A DNA stretch of 64,000 bases, from positions 40,680-104,679 of the forward strand of contig NZ_JALBYU010000023.1 of NCBI RefSeq assembly GCF_029963765.1, written 5' to 3'. Position numbers and translations under genes: made by a program. This stretch comes from Pseudomonas sp. UYIF39. GTDB taxonomy: Bacteria; Pseudomonadota; Gammaproteobacteria; Pseudomonadales; Pseudomonadaceae. This document shows, in pieces, positions 1 to 10,762 of this stretch. The notes beneath the pieces are model-generated. The model did no database searches and was not told the DNA's origin. It saw only the letters and a program-made list of their open reading frames with translations. The stretch's first letter is position 1. Each line of letters opens with the position of its first letter.

Positions 1-621
1 GCGAATGCGCGAGATACGCACGTCGATGGAACGGTCCTGGCCGTCATAGCCGATGCCGCGCAATGCAGTGAAAATCTCTTCCCGGGACAGGATGCGCCCG
101 GCGTTGGCCACCAGCAGCCAGAGCAGATCGAACTCGGCGCTGGTCAACTCGATGCCGTTGTCGTTCAGCCAGGCTTCGCGCAATGCGTTGTCCACTACCA
201 GCGGACCGAACTGCAGGCGCCGTTGTTTTTCCGGCGCCACTTCAGGGGTTTCACTGCGTCGCAACAGCGCCTGGATGCGCGCCAGCAGCAGACGTGGGCG
301 AACCGGTTTGCACACGTAGTCGTCGGCGCCCAGGTCCAGGCCAAGAATCTGATCGGTATCGTCGGTGCGGGCGGTGAGCATCAGGATCGGGCCGTCATAC
401 TTGTCGCGGACCTTGCGGCAGATGCTCAGTCCGTCTTCACCCGGCAACATCAGGTCGAGGATAACCAGGTCCGGTTTCTCCTTGATGATCCGTGCCGCGG
501 CCAAGGCGCCGTTGCCCTCGATCGATACGCGCAGACCATTGGCTTCCAGGTAGTCGCGGGTCAGTTCGGCCAGACGCTGGTCGTCCTCGACAATCAATAC
601 CTGCCAGGCTTCTTGCTCCAC
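1..621 (-). CDS. OmpR-family response regulator (RstA-like), 3' end outside window
   Basis: A two-component response regulator that would bind DNA when phosphorylated. Translation from the GTG at 621 gives 207 residues before the window edge. The receiver has the acidic pair E12-D13-D14, the phospho-acceptor D56 in the context VILDLMLPG, and the switch lysine in VCKPVRP. The visible winged-helix part contains FDLLWLLVANAG and the loop IGYDGQDRSIDVRISRIR typical of OmpR/PhoB proteins. The GTG start gives a compact N-terminus (MEQEAWQVLIVEDD). The C-terminus and any partner kinase lie off the left edge. From memory, P. aeruginosa has a similar regulator beside nrdA (PA1157/PA1156), which supports orthology; the target genes are unknown. 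Confidence 0.85.
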   Translation of the reverse strand, partial: MEQEAWQVLIVEDDQRLAELTRDYLEANGLRVSIEGNGALAAARIIKEKPDLVILDLMLPGEDGLSICRKVRDKYDGPILMLTARTDDTDQILGLDLGADDYVCKPVRPRLLLARIQALLRRSETPEVAPEKQRRLQFGPLVVDNALREAWLNDNGIELTSAEFDLLWLLVANAGRILSREEIFTALRGIGYDGQDRSIDVRISRIR

Positions 622-900
622 GGTGACCTCTGCTTGCCAACAACACTTAATAAGGAAGGATCCGCCCGTCTTTTTGTAATGATTGGGGAGGATAAGAATG
701 CATCTGCATTGGCCGATTGTATAAACGTCACTCGCCAAGAACACAAGCCGGTAAATGCGTTCGGACAACGCGGTTTTTTGTGATAGGGTTCGCGCCCTTA
801 AAAACCCGAGCGACTGTTTTCAATCGGTGAAAATCAGTGAAAAACGGTCCGCTCCAGCTAGGTCGCGGCCTACACGCTCGTTCCACGTTTCACACACAAT
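622..900. other. Intergenic stretch, nothing specific seen
   Basis: This is the left part of the roughly 740-bp gap between the divergent regulator gene and nrdA. I see no open frame with a good ribosome site and no hairpin with a T-run. The right part of the gap holds the nrdA control sites listed separately. Confidence 0.5.
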
Positions 901-921
901 TTACGCACAGGTTTATCCACA
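901..921 (+). promoter_or_regulatory. Candidate DnaA boxes upstream of nrdA
   Basis: TTATCCACA at 913-921 is a perfect match to the DnaA box consensus TTATNCACA. TTACGCACA at 901-909 differs from it at one position. The two start 12 bp apart in the same orientation, about 440 bp upstream of nrdA. DnaA is known to control nrdAB in E. coli, so a link of dNTP supply to replication initiation is reasonable here but is inferred from motif and location only. Confidence 0.5.
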
Positions 922-947
922 GGCAGTACGTTGCAACACCCTCCAAA

Positions 948-993
948 ACGCATTATCTTGTACCCCGGCGCCAAAAAAACCCTACATGTAGGG
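948..993. promoter_or_regulatory. Paired NrdR-like boxes of nrdA
   Basis: A perfect 22-bp palindrome spans 976-997. Its central 16 bp (978-993, ACCCTACATGTAGGGT) match the NrdR box consensus ACACWATATATWGTGT at 12 of 16 positions. A weaker copy (948-963, 11 of 16) begins exactly 30 bp upstream. NrdR boxes normally occur in pairs about three helical turns apart, so the arrangement fits repression of nrdA by NrdR-(d)ATP. A box with the same ACATGTAG core lies upstream of nrdB. Confidence 0.6.
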
Positions 994-1359
994 TTTTACG
1001 CCAAAAACCAAACACAAACCGGATACCGATTTCAAGCGCTTTTATTGCCTCTTTCCGGTTGAACCAAACGTATTTTCGAAAGACCAAACCGCGCGTGCGG
1101 ATGGCTACTGTTTTCGAGCCGAAGACGGCGTTAACGGTACGGGTGTTGCAGTCAATTACTGTCACCCAAAAGGATCCCGGTTTCAGGTTCAAGGCCTGGA
1201 CCAAAGACTTCGGCATGGAAGCGGCGCCCCAATTGCCCCTTCCTGATCTGTCCCGAAGTTGGTATGCCCGGCCCCTCGCCGGTTGTAGTGCTTCAGGACG
1301 GAACGGTGGGCACCCAGATGGTGCCCAAACAAACATAGAGAATGTGGAGACAACCCCCC

Positions 1360-4254
<2,895 letters not shown>

Positions 4255-4287
4255 GCTAAGCCGGTAGGCGCCGCAAAGCGCTTACTC

Positions 4288-4328
4288 AAAACCCCCGACT
4301 GGCCTCTGGTTTGTCGGGGGTTTTCTTT
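4288..4328 (+). terminator. Rho-independent terminator of nrdA
   Basis: A 12-bp perfect stem (AAAACCCCCGAC pairing with GTCGGGGGTTTT) with a 13-nt loop is followed by a T-rich run, 33 bp after the nrdA stop codon. Confidence 0.9.
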
Positions 4329-4357
4329 TGCCTGCTCTTACAGGTTTGTGTCGGCCA

Positions 4358-4385
4358 TAAAAAAGCCCCTCGATTGAGGGGCTCT
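4358..4385 (-). terminator. Rho-independent terminator of the flgBCDE operon
   Basis: The stem AGCCCCTC/GAGGGGCT has a 4-nt loop and, read on the minus strand, is followed by six T residues. It lies about 30 bp beyond the flgE stop codon and stands back to back with the nrdA terminator. Confidence 0.85.
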
Positions 4386-4412
4386 TTGTGCAGCGCTTTC
4401 AGCCAACCCGCA

Positions 4413-5729
4413 TCAGGTCATCTGAATGATGGTCTGCATGATGGTGCTCTGAGTCGAGATGGTCTTGGCGTTCGCCTGGTAGTTGCTCTGCGCCTTGATC
4501 AGGTCAACCAGTTCATTGGTCAGGTTGACGTTGGACTCTTCCAGGGAGTTGGAGGCGATCGAACCCAGCGTGCCGGTTTCCGGCGCATCGTAGCCCGGGA
4601 TACCCGACGCGTAGGTTTCTTTCCAGCTAGTGCCACCGACTGGCTGCAGACCTTGCTCGTTGGTGAAGCTGGCGAGGGAGATCTGGCCGATAGGCTTGGT
4701 CTGGTTGTTGCTGAAGTTAGCCAGCAACACACCGCTACCGTCGATGGTCAGGTTGGTGATCTGGCCAGTGGCGTAACCGTTCTGCGCAGGAATCGAACGC
4801 GCGGTATCGGCGTTGAACTGCGTGGTATTGGCCATGGAGATGGTCACGCCCGCCGGGCTGGCGGCGGCGCCGTTGGCTGTCCAGACGCCGGCGGTCACAG
4901 TGCCCGGAGTCCAGTTCATGATCTTCAGATCGCTGCTGATGGTCGGAACGGGCGGAGTACTGACCTGAACCAGCTTGCCTGACGTATCGAACGTCATGGT
5001 CGAAGGAACCGGAGCGGTAGCGGCAACGGCAGGGTCGCTGCCATCCGGGTTGCGACCATCGATCAGGGTGTAGGTATCCCACGTGTTAGCCCCAGTTTTG
5101 ACCATGAATTGATCCATGGTGTGCTGGTTGCCCTGAGTGTCGAAAATCGGGGTGCTGAACTGCTTGGTGAAGGTGGCTGACTTGGTCGGATCGAACTTGT
5201 TGGTCACAACCGCCTGGTCAATCACATCAGCCGAAGAGTTCAGGTTGATGGTCGACGACACGGTGGTGGTGGTTTTCGGCGCCAGGTTGGAGGTGTCAAT
5301 GCGCAGGTCGGTCAACACACCATTCTGAATCTTGCCATTGGCATCCACACCGTAGCCCTGCAGACGCGAAGTGCCGTCGGTGTTGGTGACGTAACCGTCC
5401 TTGTCGACCTTGAACGTACCGGCACGGGTGTAGGACAGCGAGCCGCTGTTGCTCAGCACGAAGAAGCCGGAGCCGTTGATGCCCATGTCCAGCACGTTAC
5501 CGGTGTTGTTGATGTCGCCCTGAGTGAACTGTTGGGAAACGTTGGCCAGACGCACACCGTTACCGGTGGTCTTGTTGCCGGAACCCAGCTTGGTCGCCGA
5601 GTACACGTCTTCGAATTCCGCACGGGACGATTTGAAACCGGTGGTCGCGACGTTGGCGATGTTGTTGCCGGTCACGTCCAGTTGTTTGTTGGCTGCATAG
5701 AGACCGCTAAGGCCGATATTGAAAGACAT
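4413..5729 (-). CDS. flgE: Flagellar hook protein FlgE
   Basis: Structural subunit of the flagellar hook, exported by the flagellar type III apparatus. The 438-aa protein opens with the rod/hook axial motif (SFNIGLSGLYAANKQLDVTG, then NNIANVATTGFKSSRAEFEDV) and closes with the matching C-terminal helix (LEESNVNLTNELVDLIKAQS, then YQANAKTISTQS). The two ends pair as a coiled coil in assembled axial proteins, and the middle is the variable surface domain. It is the last gene of the minus-strand flgB-C-D-E group, 31 bp after flgD, followed by a terminator. No downstream flgF is seen, so the operon seems to end here. The ATG start has AGGAG just upstream. Confidence 0.96.
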   Translation of the reverse strand: MSFNIGLSGLYAANKQLDVTGNNIANVATTGFKSSRAEFEDVYSATKLGSGNKTTGNGVRLANVSQQFTQGDINNTGNVLDMGINGSGFFVLSNSGSLSYTRAGTFKVDKDGYVTNTDGTSRLQGYGVDANGKIQNGVLTDLRIDTSNLAPKTTTTVSSTINLNSSADVIDQAVVTNKFDPTKSATFTKQFSTPIFDTQGNQHTMDQFMVKTGANTWDTYTLIDGRNPDGSDPAVAATAPVPSTMTFDTSGKLVQVSTPPVPTISSDLKIMNWTPGTVTAGVWTANGAAASPAGVTISMANTTQFNADTARSIPAQNGYATGQITNLTIDGSGVLLANFSNNQTKPIGQISLASFTNEQGLQPVGGTSWKETYASGIPGYDAPETGTLGSIASNSLEESNVNLTNELVDLIKAQSNYQANAKTISTQSTIMQTIIQMT

Positions 5730-5760
5730 ATTCCACTCCTTTGTGCCGTGTTAGTCGGCT

Positions 5761-6483
5761 CTACATACCAATAGTTTGTACTTTGGACAGGGCGATGCTG
5801 CCCAGCCCGGCCAGGTTGAGCATCAACTCACCGCCTGTCTGGCTGATGGTCACGCTGTTGACGGTTGCCGGCAGGTACGTCACCAGTGAGGTTGCCTGAC
5901 CGTCGTAGGTCGCCGTAGCGCCGAAGGTATAGGTACCCGCCTTGGCTACTTCGCCTGCATCGTCTTTGCCGTCCCAGATGAAACTGGAAGTACCGGCGAC
6001 CTGGCTTCCCAGGTCGATGGTGCGGACAACCTTGCCATCGGCATCGGTGATCTTGACCTTGACCGGGTCCACCGACGCCGGTACGGCAATGGTGCCGCTG
6101 AAGCTCTTGGAGGTATCGACCACCGCCGTGCCGCCCGGTGCAATAACCGAACGCCCGACCAGCGACGACGCCTGCAACGCCTGGGACGAGTTGTAATTGC
6201 TCGCAAGGCCACTGACGGTGTCATTGAGCGTGGTGATGCCTTCCAGACTGCTGAACTGCGCCAACTGGGCAACGAACGCACCGTTGTCTTGCGGTTCCAG
6301 CGGGTTCTGGTTTTTCAGTTGCGTCACCAGCAACTGCAGGAACGCGTCCTTGCCCAGGGCCTTTTTGCCGGTGGCGCTGTTCGTCGCCGACGCCAGGCCG
6401 TCGGCACTGGCGCTGGTCTTGATCGAGGAATTGGCCAGGATGTCATTGAGGCTCAAACCACTAGTGGTATCGGTAACACTCAT
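5761..6483 (-). CDS. flgD: Flagellar hook assembly (hook cap) protein FlgD
   Basis: Caps the growing hook and is replaced when the hook is complete. The 240-aa protein has the conserved N-terminal segment (ALGKDAFLQLLVTQLKNQNP, then LEPQDNGAFVAQLAQFSSLE) at about residues 43-82. A C-terminal FlgD Ig-like/tudor region contains the motif FIWDGKDDAGEVAKAGTYTF. Length and order (flgC upstream, flgE downstream) are normal for the family. The start is the ATG at 6483, 15 bp after flgC, so the two genes are co-transcribed. Nothing unusual is seen. Confidence 0.95.
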   Translation of the reverse strand: MSVTDTTSGLSLNDILANSSIKTSASADGLASATNSATGKKALGKDAFLQLLVTQLKNQNPLEPQDNGAFVAQLAQFSSLEGITTLNDTVSGLASNYNSSQALQASSLVGRSVIAPGGTAVVDTSKSFSGTIAVPASVDPVKVKITDADGKVVRTIDLGSQVAGTSSFIWDGKDDAGEVAKAGTYTFGATATYDGQATSLVTYLPATVNSVTISQTGGELMLNLAGLGSIALSKVQTIGM

Positions 6484-6498
6484 CTGAGTCGCCCCTTA

Positions 6499-6942
6499 TC
6501 ACTGACCGAGGGTCAGGACCTTCTGCATCATGGTTTTGGCGGTGTTCATCATTTCGGCGTTGGTCTGGAACGAACGGCTCGCGGAAATCATGTCAGCCAT
6601 TTCTTCCACCACGTTGACGTTCGGGTAGTAGACGTAGCCCTTGGCATCGGCCGCCGGATGGTTCGGCTCGTAGCGCGCTTCAAGGTTGCTTTGGTCTTCG
6701 ACCACGCCCAGCACTTGCACGCCTTGACCGGCCGCGTCCTGGTTCTGGAACAGCGAATCGCTGCCGCCGCTCTGGCCACCCTGGAACATGGTGGCGAATA
6801 CCGGGTGCCGTGCACGGTAGGTCTGGTCGATGCTCGACGAGACGGTCTCGGCGTTGGCGATGTTACTGGCGACGGTGTTCAAGCGAGTGGTCTGGGCACT
6901 CATGCCGCTACCGGCAATGTTGAAAACACTGGATAGGGACAT
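6499..6942 (-). CDS. flgC: Flagellar proximal rod protein FlgC
   Basis: A rod subunit that, with FlgB, FlgF and FlgG, connects the basal body to the hook. The 147-aa protein starts with SLSSVFNIAGSGMSAQTTRL and NTVASNIANAETVSSS, the flagellar basal-body rod motif, and ends with the helix SRSFQTNAEMMNTAKTMMQK. The length is typical for FlgC. The start lies 3 bp after the flgB stop, indicating translational coupling. It is transcribed from the sigma54 site upstream of flgB. Confidence 0.95.
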   Translation of the reverse strand: MSLSSVFNIAGSGMSAQTTRLNTVASNIANAETVSSSIDQTYRARHPVFATMFQGGQSGGSDSLFQNQDAAGQGVQVLGVVEDQSNLEARYEPNHPAADAKGYVYYPNVNVVEEMADMISASRSFQTNAEMMNTAKTMMQKVLTLGQ

Positions 6943-6945
6943 GGC

Positions 6946-7353
6946 TTACTCTCCGCGCAGGGCTGACACCAGCCCTTTGAATTTGCTGTTGAGCAGGGTG
7001 AAGCTGGCCTGGAAGTTGACCGCGTTTTCCGCGTAGTTCGACTGTTCCAGCTGGGCGTCCACGGTGTTCTGGTCGATCGACGGTTGCATCGGCGTGCGAT
7101 ACAGCAGCGATTCGTCGCCATTGCCCAGGCCTTCGGCTTCGATATGACGGCTGTTGGTCATGTTCAAGGCGAAAGTGCCGCTCTTGGTCTTCTCGTTCTG
7201 CGCGGCGAGCACTTTCGAGAAGTCCAAATCCCGAGCCTTGTAGTTCGGGGTGTCGGCGTTGGCGATATTGTTGGCCAGGACTTCGGCACGCTGAGCGCGG
7301 AAGCCCAGGGCTTGTTCGTGGATACCGAGCGCTTTATCGAAGCTGATGCTCAT
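6946..7353 (-). CDS. flgB: Flagellar proximal rod protein FlgB
   Basis: First rod subunit of the flagellar basal body. The frame stays open to 7620, but the conserved N-terminus (MSISFDKALGIHEQALGFRA, then QRAEVLANNIANADTPNYKA) begins at the ATG at 7353, giving 135 aa, the usual FlgB size. The extra upstream residues are Arg/Phe-rich and unlike any rod protein. The sigma54-type promoter at 7397-7412 would lie inside the longer frame, which also argues for the short form. It heads the flgB-C-D-E operon. Sigma54/FleQ control is established for this gene class in Pseudomonas and is inferred here from the promoter motif. Confidence 0.95.
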   Translation of the reverse strand: MSISFDKALGIHEQALGFRAQRAEVLANNIANADTPNYKARDLDFSKVLAAQNEKTKSGTFALNMTNSRHIEAEGLGNGDESLLYRTPMQPSIDQNTVDAQLEQSNYAENAVNFQASFTLLNSKFKGLVSALRGE

Positions 7354-7396
7354 GTCGGAAACCTTCGGGTGACCTGATTTTTCGTAACATGAACAT

Positions 7397-7412
7397 AGCA
7401 AGCGTCGTGCCA
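7397..7412 (-). promoter_or_regulatory. Sigma54 (-24/-12) promoter of flgBCDE
   Basis: On the minus strand the sequence is TGGCACGACGCTTGCT, a full match to the RpoN consensus TGGCACG-N4-TTGCW with the GG and GC elements correctly spaced. The predicted start is near 7386, giving a leader of about 33 nt before the flgB ATG. Confidence 0.85.
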
Positions 7413-7534
7413 ATTGAAAAAAGCCCGTAAACCGGGGCTTTGCGGGCAGTGGCAATGCAGCAATGCCAGAAAAGCGGCAACCGATTTCCGCCGCCTGCCG
7501 CTTTTCTGCCGCCGACCTCCCAAAAATCGCAGGC

Positions 7535-7571
7535 AAAAAAAAACGGGAGCCCCTGAGGACTCCCGTTTTTT
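7535..7571 (-). terminator. Terminator of the cheV-cheR operon
   Basis: A 12-bp stem (AAAAAACGGGAG/CTCCCGTTTTTT) with a 10-nt loop gives T-runs in both directions. It lies immediately downstream of cheR on the minus strand and upstream of the flgB promoter, insulating the two operons. Confidence 0.85.
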
Positions 7572-7586
7572 GATAACGCCAACGAA

Positions 7587-8414
7587 TCACTTCGCCTGGT
7601 AAATGATCCCCGGGCTGCACTGGACCATCTGGTAATGATCGGGCAAACCGTTCAGCGCCTCGGAAGCACCGAGGAACAGATAACCGCCTGGCTTCAACGT
7701 GCTGTGAATGCGCAACAGGATGTCCTTCTTCACCTCGGCGGAGAAGTAGATCAGCACGTTGCGGCAGAACACGATGTCGAACTTGCCGAGGCTCGCGTAG
7801 CTGTCCAGCAGGTTGAACGAGCGAAACTCCACCCGGCTCTTGATCGGTGCCTTGATGGCCCAGCGCCCCGGCCCTTTCGGGTCGAAGTAACGTTGAAGGC
7901 GCTCGGGCGACAGGCCGCGGCCGATGGCCAGGCTGTCGTACTCGCCGGTCTTGCAGTTGGTCAACATGGTACCGGACAGGTCGGTGGCAACGATCTGCAC
8001 GCCCATCTTCAACTGGCCCATGTTCACGCGCTCGAACTCATCGATCGACATCGACAGAGAATAAGGTTCCTGACCCGACGAACACGCCGCCGACCAGATC
8101 CGCAGACGCTGGCCAGGGGCGGCCTTGATCGCTGCGGGCAGCACCTTGTTCTTCAAGACTTCAAACGGATAGGTGTCACGAAACCACAGGGTTTCGTTGG
8201 TGGTCATGGCATCCACCACCATCTCGCGCAAACCGCTGCGCGGCTGGGTCTGGATGCGCTGGACCAGCTCACCCAGGGACTTGATGCCTTGCTGTTCCAT
8301 CAGTTTGTTGAGACGGCTCGAGACCAGGTACTGCTTGTTTTCACCGAGCAAAATGCCACAGGCTTTTTCCAGGAAGACCCGGAACTGTTCGAAATCCAAA
8401 TTACCCGTAGACAA
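7587..8414 (-). CDS. cheR: Chemotaxis protein methyltransferase CheR
   Basis: Transfers methyl groups from S-adenosylmethionine to glutamates of chemoreceptors, allowing adaptation. The 275-aa protein has the N-terminal helical CheR domain (residues 1-75), the segment TTNETLWFRD (71-80) and the SAM-binding motif SAACSSGQEPYS (108-119). The catalytic-domain stretch FCRNVLIYF is followed by LKPGGYLFLGASE. The reading begins with TTG at 8414, preceded by a GAGG-type ribosome site; no ATG lies close by that keeps the conserved N-terminus. cheV lies upstream with a 46-bp gap, and the neighbouring genes are flagellar, as in P. aeruginosa (cheR1-cheV-flgA by memory). Confidence 0.94.
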   Translation of the reverse strand: MSTGNLDFEQFRVFLEKACGILLGENKQYLVSSRLNKLMEQQGIKSLGELVQRIQTQPRSGLREMVVDAMTTNETLWFRDTYPFEVLKNKVLPAAIKAAPGQRLRIWSAACSSGQEPYSLSMSIDEFERVNMGQLKMGVQIVATDLSGTMLTNCKTGEYDSLAIGRGLSPERLQRYFDPKGPGRWAIKAPIKSRVEFRSFNLLDSYASLGKFDIVFCRNVLIYFSAEVKKDILLRIHSTLKPGGYLFLGASEALNGLPDHYQMVQCSPGIIYQAK

Positions 8415-8460
8415 AGATGCCGCCTCTTAAATCGTATTAACCGTTAGGGGCAGAAGGCCC

Positions 8461-9393
8461 CTAGCTGATGTCTGCTGCTTTGATCCGGTTGACTACCCGG
8501 GATGCCAGGTCATCAGGACGGAATTTGGCAAGGAAGTCATCGGCACCGACCTTCTTGACCATCGCCTGATTGAATACACCCGACAACGAAGTATGCAGGA
8601 TGATGTGAAGCTTTTGCATGCGAGGGTCGTTGCGGATCTCGGCCGTGAGGGTGTACCCGTCCATCTCCGGCATCTCGATGTCGGAAATCATCATCAGGAA
8701 CTCTTCTTCCGGCTTCTTGCCCTCGTCGACCAGTTTGCGCAGGTAATCCAGCGCTTGCCGACCGTCGTTCAACGCCACCACTTCGACACCGACCGTCTGC
8801 AGGCATCGGGTCACCTGCTTGCGCGCCACCGACGAGTCATCGACTGTCAGAACTCGCAAAGAGAGCGCTTTGTGCTGGGTTTCGACATCCACCACGCCGA
8901 CGGAAATCGCTTCCGGTGTCGGCGCCACTTCTGCCAACACTTTCTCGACATCGATGATTTCGACTAACTGATTGTCGACCCGAGTCACAGCCGTCAGGTA
9001 ATGATCGCGTCCCGTGCCTTTGGGTGGCGGATGAATCTCCTCCCAATTCATGTTGACGATGCGTTCCACCGACCGCACCAGGAAGCCCTGGGTCTTGGTG
9101 TTGTACTCCGTGATGATCACAAAGGGATTGCTTTGATCTTTCAGCGCACCGGAACCGGTCGCCATCGCCAGATCAAGAATCGGAATAGTCGCCCCCCGAA
9201 TATTTGCCACACCGCACACGACAGGACTGGATTTTGGCATCAGCGTCAGTTTGGGGCATTGCAGCACCTCCCGAACCTTGAACACGTTGATCCCATACAG
9301 CTGCTGGCCGTCAAGACGGAACAACAACAGCTCAAGGCGATTCTGCCCTACCAGTTGCGTGCGCTGGTTTACCGCATCCATTACACCAGCCAT
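8461..9393 (-). CDS. cheV: Chemotaxis coupling protein CheV (CheW domain plus receiver)
   Basis: Couples chemoreceptors to the CheA kinase and tunes the array by being phosphorylated itself. From the ATG at 9393, with AGGAG 8 nt upstream, it is 310 aa. The N-terminal CheW-like domain (about residues 15-165) contains YGINVFKVREVLQCPKL and CGVANIRGATIPILDL. The C-terminal receiver (about 180-305) shows the acidic VDD, the acceptor aspartate in ISDIEMPEMDG and the switch lysine in DDFLAKF. The frame is open further upstream to 9621, but that part overlaps the divergent flgA control region and has no family similarity. It is co-transcribed with cheR. Confidence 0.94.
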   Translation of the reverse strand: MAGVMDAVNQRTQLVGQNRLELLLFRLDGQQLYGINVFKVREVLQCPKLTLMPKSSPVVCGVANIRGATIPILDLAMATGSGALKDQSNPFVIITEYNTKTQGFLVRSVERIVNMNWEEIHPPPKGTGRDHYLTAVTRVDNQLVEIIDVEKVLAEVAPTPEAISVGVVDVETQHKALSLRVLTVDDSSVARKQVTRCLQTVGVEVVALNDGRQALDYLRKLVDEGKKPEEEFLMMISDIEMPEMDGYTLTAEIRNDPRMQKLHIILHTSLSGVFNQAMVKKVGADDFLAKFRPDDLASRVVNRIKAADIS

Positions 9394-9448
9394 GCACAGA
9401 CTCCTACACCAACGCTTAAGTGTGTTGCGACGTGCATTCTTCACTAAA

Positions 9449-9464
9449 CGGCACGGCGCTTGCT
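9449..9464 (+). promoter_or_regulatory. Sigma54-type promoter of flgA
   Basis: The sequence CGGCACGGCGCTTGCT matches TGGCACG-N4-TTGCW except at the first base. The -12 GC is at 9462-9463, so transcription should begin near 9475, one base before the flgA ATG at 9476. Confidence 0.65.
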
Positions 9465-9475
9465 TTTTAACTCTT

Positions 9476-10237
9476 ATGAACACAGAACCGACATTTTTCC
9501 GACGCCTGACATCAAACGCCCGCAAATTGCTTTGCGCGGTGTCGGCCGTCTGCCTGCTCAACGCTGGCTGCCCTGCCCTTGCTGACGCGGTTACCTTGCC
9601 TGACATGCTTATCGGCGTCACTCAGGGCTTTCTTGAATTCACCGTAGAAGACTATCTGGCCACTAGTCAAACAGAAGGCCGATACGAGATCGAGGTCAAG
9701 AAGCTCGATCCGCGGCTGCGCATGCCCATGTGCGACAAGGAATTGACAGCGACCCTGGAGAGCCCGGCCACGCCGCTGGGGCGCGTTACGGTCAAGGTTG
9801 CTTGCGAAGGCGCGTCCCCCTGGACGGTCTTCGTACCTGCTCAAGTGCGCCTGTTTCGCGACATTGTGACCACCACCCGCCCGCTGCGACGCGCCGGTAT
9901 CGTCGAGCCCCAGGATGTGACCCTGCGCGAGCGTGACATCAGTCTGATCAGCCAGGGTTACCTGACTTCCGTCGACCAGGCGATCGGGCAGAAACTTACC
10001 CGACCAATGGTCGCCGACCAGGTCATGACCCTGGTGCACATGGAACAGGCAGAAGTCATCAGCAAGGGCGACCAGGTGGTGATTACCGCCCACAGTGGAA
10101 CGCTCAGCGTGCGCATGCCGGGTGAAGCGCTGTCCAACGGCGGCTTGCGTGAACAGATCAGGGTGAAAAACCTCAACTCCCAGCGGGTCATCAAGGCGCA
10201 AGTCACCGCGCCCGGTCAGGTGGAAGTGGCCATGTAG
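9476..10237 (+). CDS. flgA: Flagellar P-ring assembly chaperone FlgA
   Basis: A periplasmic chaperone that helps FlgI assemble into the P ring. The 253-aa product from the ATG at 9476 has a clear signal peptide (KLLCAVSAVCLLNAGC, cleavage likely after PALA). It is followed by a region ending in the SAF-type domain with RAGIVEPQDVTLRERDIS and a C-terminal domain with VKNLNSQRVIKAQVTAPGQV. The frame is open upstream to 9251, but that overlaps cheV and lacks a signal peptide. It is divergent from cheV with an 82-bp gap. No Shine-Dalgarno is visible before the ATG, and the sigma54 site predicts an almost leaderless message. A shorter start within the signal peptide would spoil the signal. Confidence 0.93.
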   Translation: MNTEPTFFRRLTSNARKLLCAVSAVCLLNAGCPALADAVTLPDMLIGVTQGFLEFTVEDYLATSQTEGRYEIEVKKLDPRLRMPMCDKELTATLESPATPLGRVTVKVACEGASPWTVFVPAQVRLFRDIVTTTRPLRRAGIVEPQDVTLRERDISLISQGYLTSVDQAIGQKLTRPMVADQVMTLVHMEQAEVISKGDQVVITAHSGTLSVRMPGEALSNGGLREQIRVKNLNSQRVIKAQVTAPGQVEVAM

Positions 10238-10324
10238 AACACTGGCGCGCCACTCGACTGTTCCCTAGACTGTGCCCTATGCAGGGCAAGCGCTGACGCG
10301 CGCAAGCTCATTGATAATTGGGCC

Positions 10325-10351
10325 TAAAGTTTTTCAGGGTATGGCCGAAAA
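10325..10351 (+). promoter_or_regulatory. FliA (sigma28) promoter of flgM
   Basis: TAAA at 10325-10328, a 15-nt spacer and GCCGAAAA at 10344-10351 fit the sigma28 consensus TAAA-N15-GCCGATAA with one change. It lies about 37 bp upstream of the flgM start. FliA thus drives its own anti-sigma factor, the usual feedback. Confidence 0.85.
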
Positions 10352-10387
10352 CATGGCAAGCGTCCAAATACCCAGAGGTTTTTTGTC

Positions 10388-10714
10388 ATGGTCATCGATT
10401 TCAGCCGTTTAAACAGTTCCTCGTCACTTACCGGTAGTACACGTACCAGCACCGCGAAGGAAGCCGCCGAAGCCGGCAAACCCGCACCGCTGAATACCCC
10501 GGCCGAACAGGCCAGTACCGTCAAAAGCGGGGAATCGGTACACCTCAGCAATGAGGCTCAACAGTTGCAGAAGGTCACTGACAAGCTGCGCGATCAGCCT
10601 GCCGTCGACAACGCCCGTGTGGCCGAGTTGAAAGCAGCGATTGCCGATGGCAGCTACAAAGTCGACAGCAACCGTGTAGCCAGCAAACTGCTCAACTTCG
10701 AAGCCCAGCGCTAG
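10388..10714 (+). CDS. flgM: Anti-sigma-28 factor FlgM
   Basis: Binds and inhibits FliA until the hook is finished, then is exported through the flagellum. The 108-aa protein has the family layout: an N-terminal disordered, Ser/Thr/Ala-rich half (MVIDFSRLNSSSS) and a C-terminal FliA-binding helical half containing VHLSNEAQQLQKV and VDNARVAELKAAIADGSYKV. The ATG at 10388 follows AGAGG. A FliA-type promoter lies just upstream, and flgN follows after 48 bp, giving the normal flgM-flgN pair. Confidence 0.95.
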   Translation: MVIDFSRLNSSSSLTGSTRTSTAKEAAEAGKPAPLNTPAEQASTVKSGESVHLSNEAQQLQKVTDKLRDQPAVDNARVAELKAAIADGSYKVDSNRVASKLLNFEAQR

Positions 10715-10762
10715 GCCAAGGCCTGCGCCAGGCTTTTGGACGCTTAAAACCCAAGGCCAGCC

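Noticed and set aside
901..997. Replication origin, because of the DnaA boxes
   Set aside because: Only two boxes, no AT-rich unwinding region and no dnaA-dnaN-gyrB context.
7354..7620. N-terminal extension of flgB
   Set aside because: No similarity to rod proteins; a sigma54 promoter and a terminator lie inside it.
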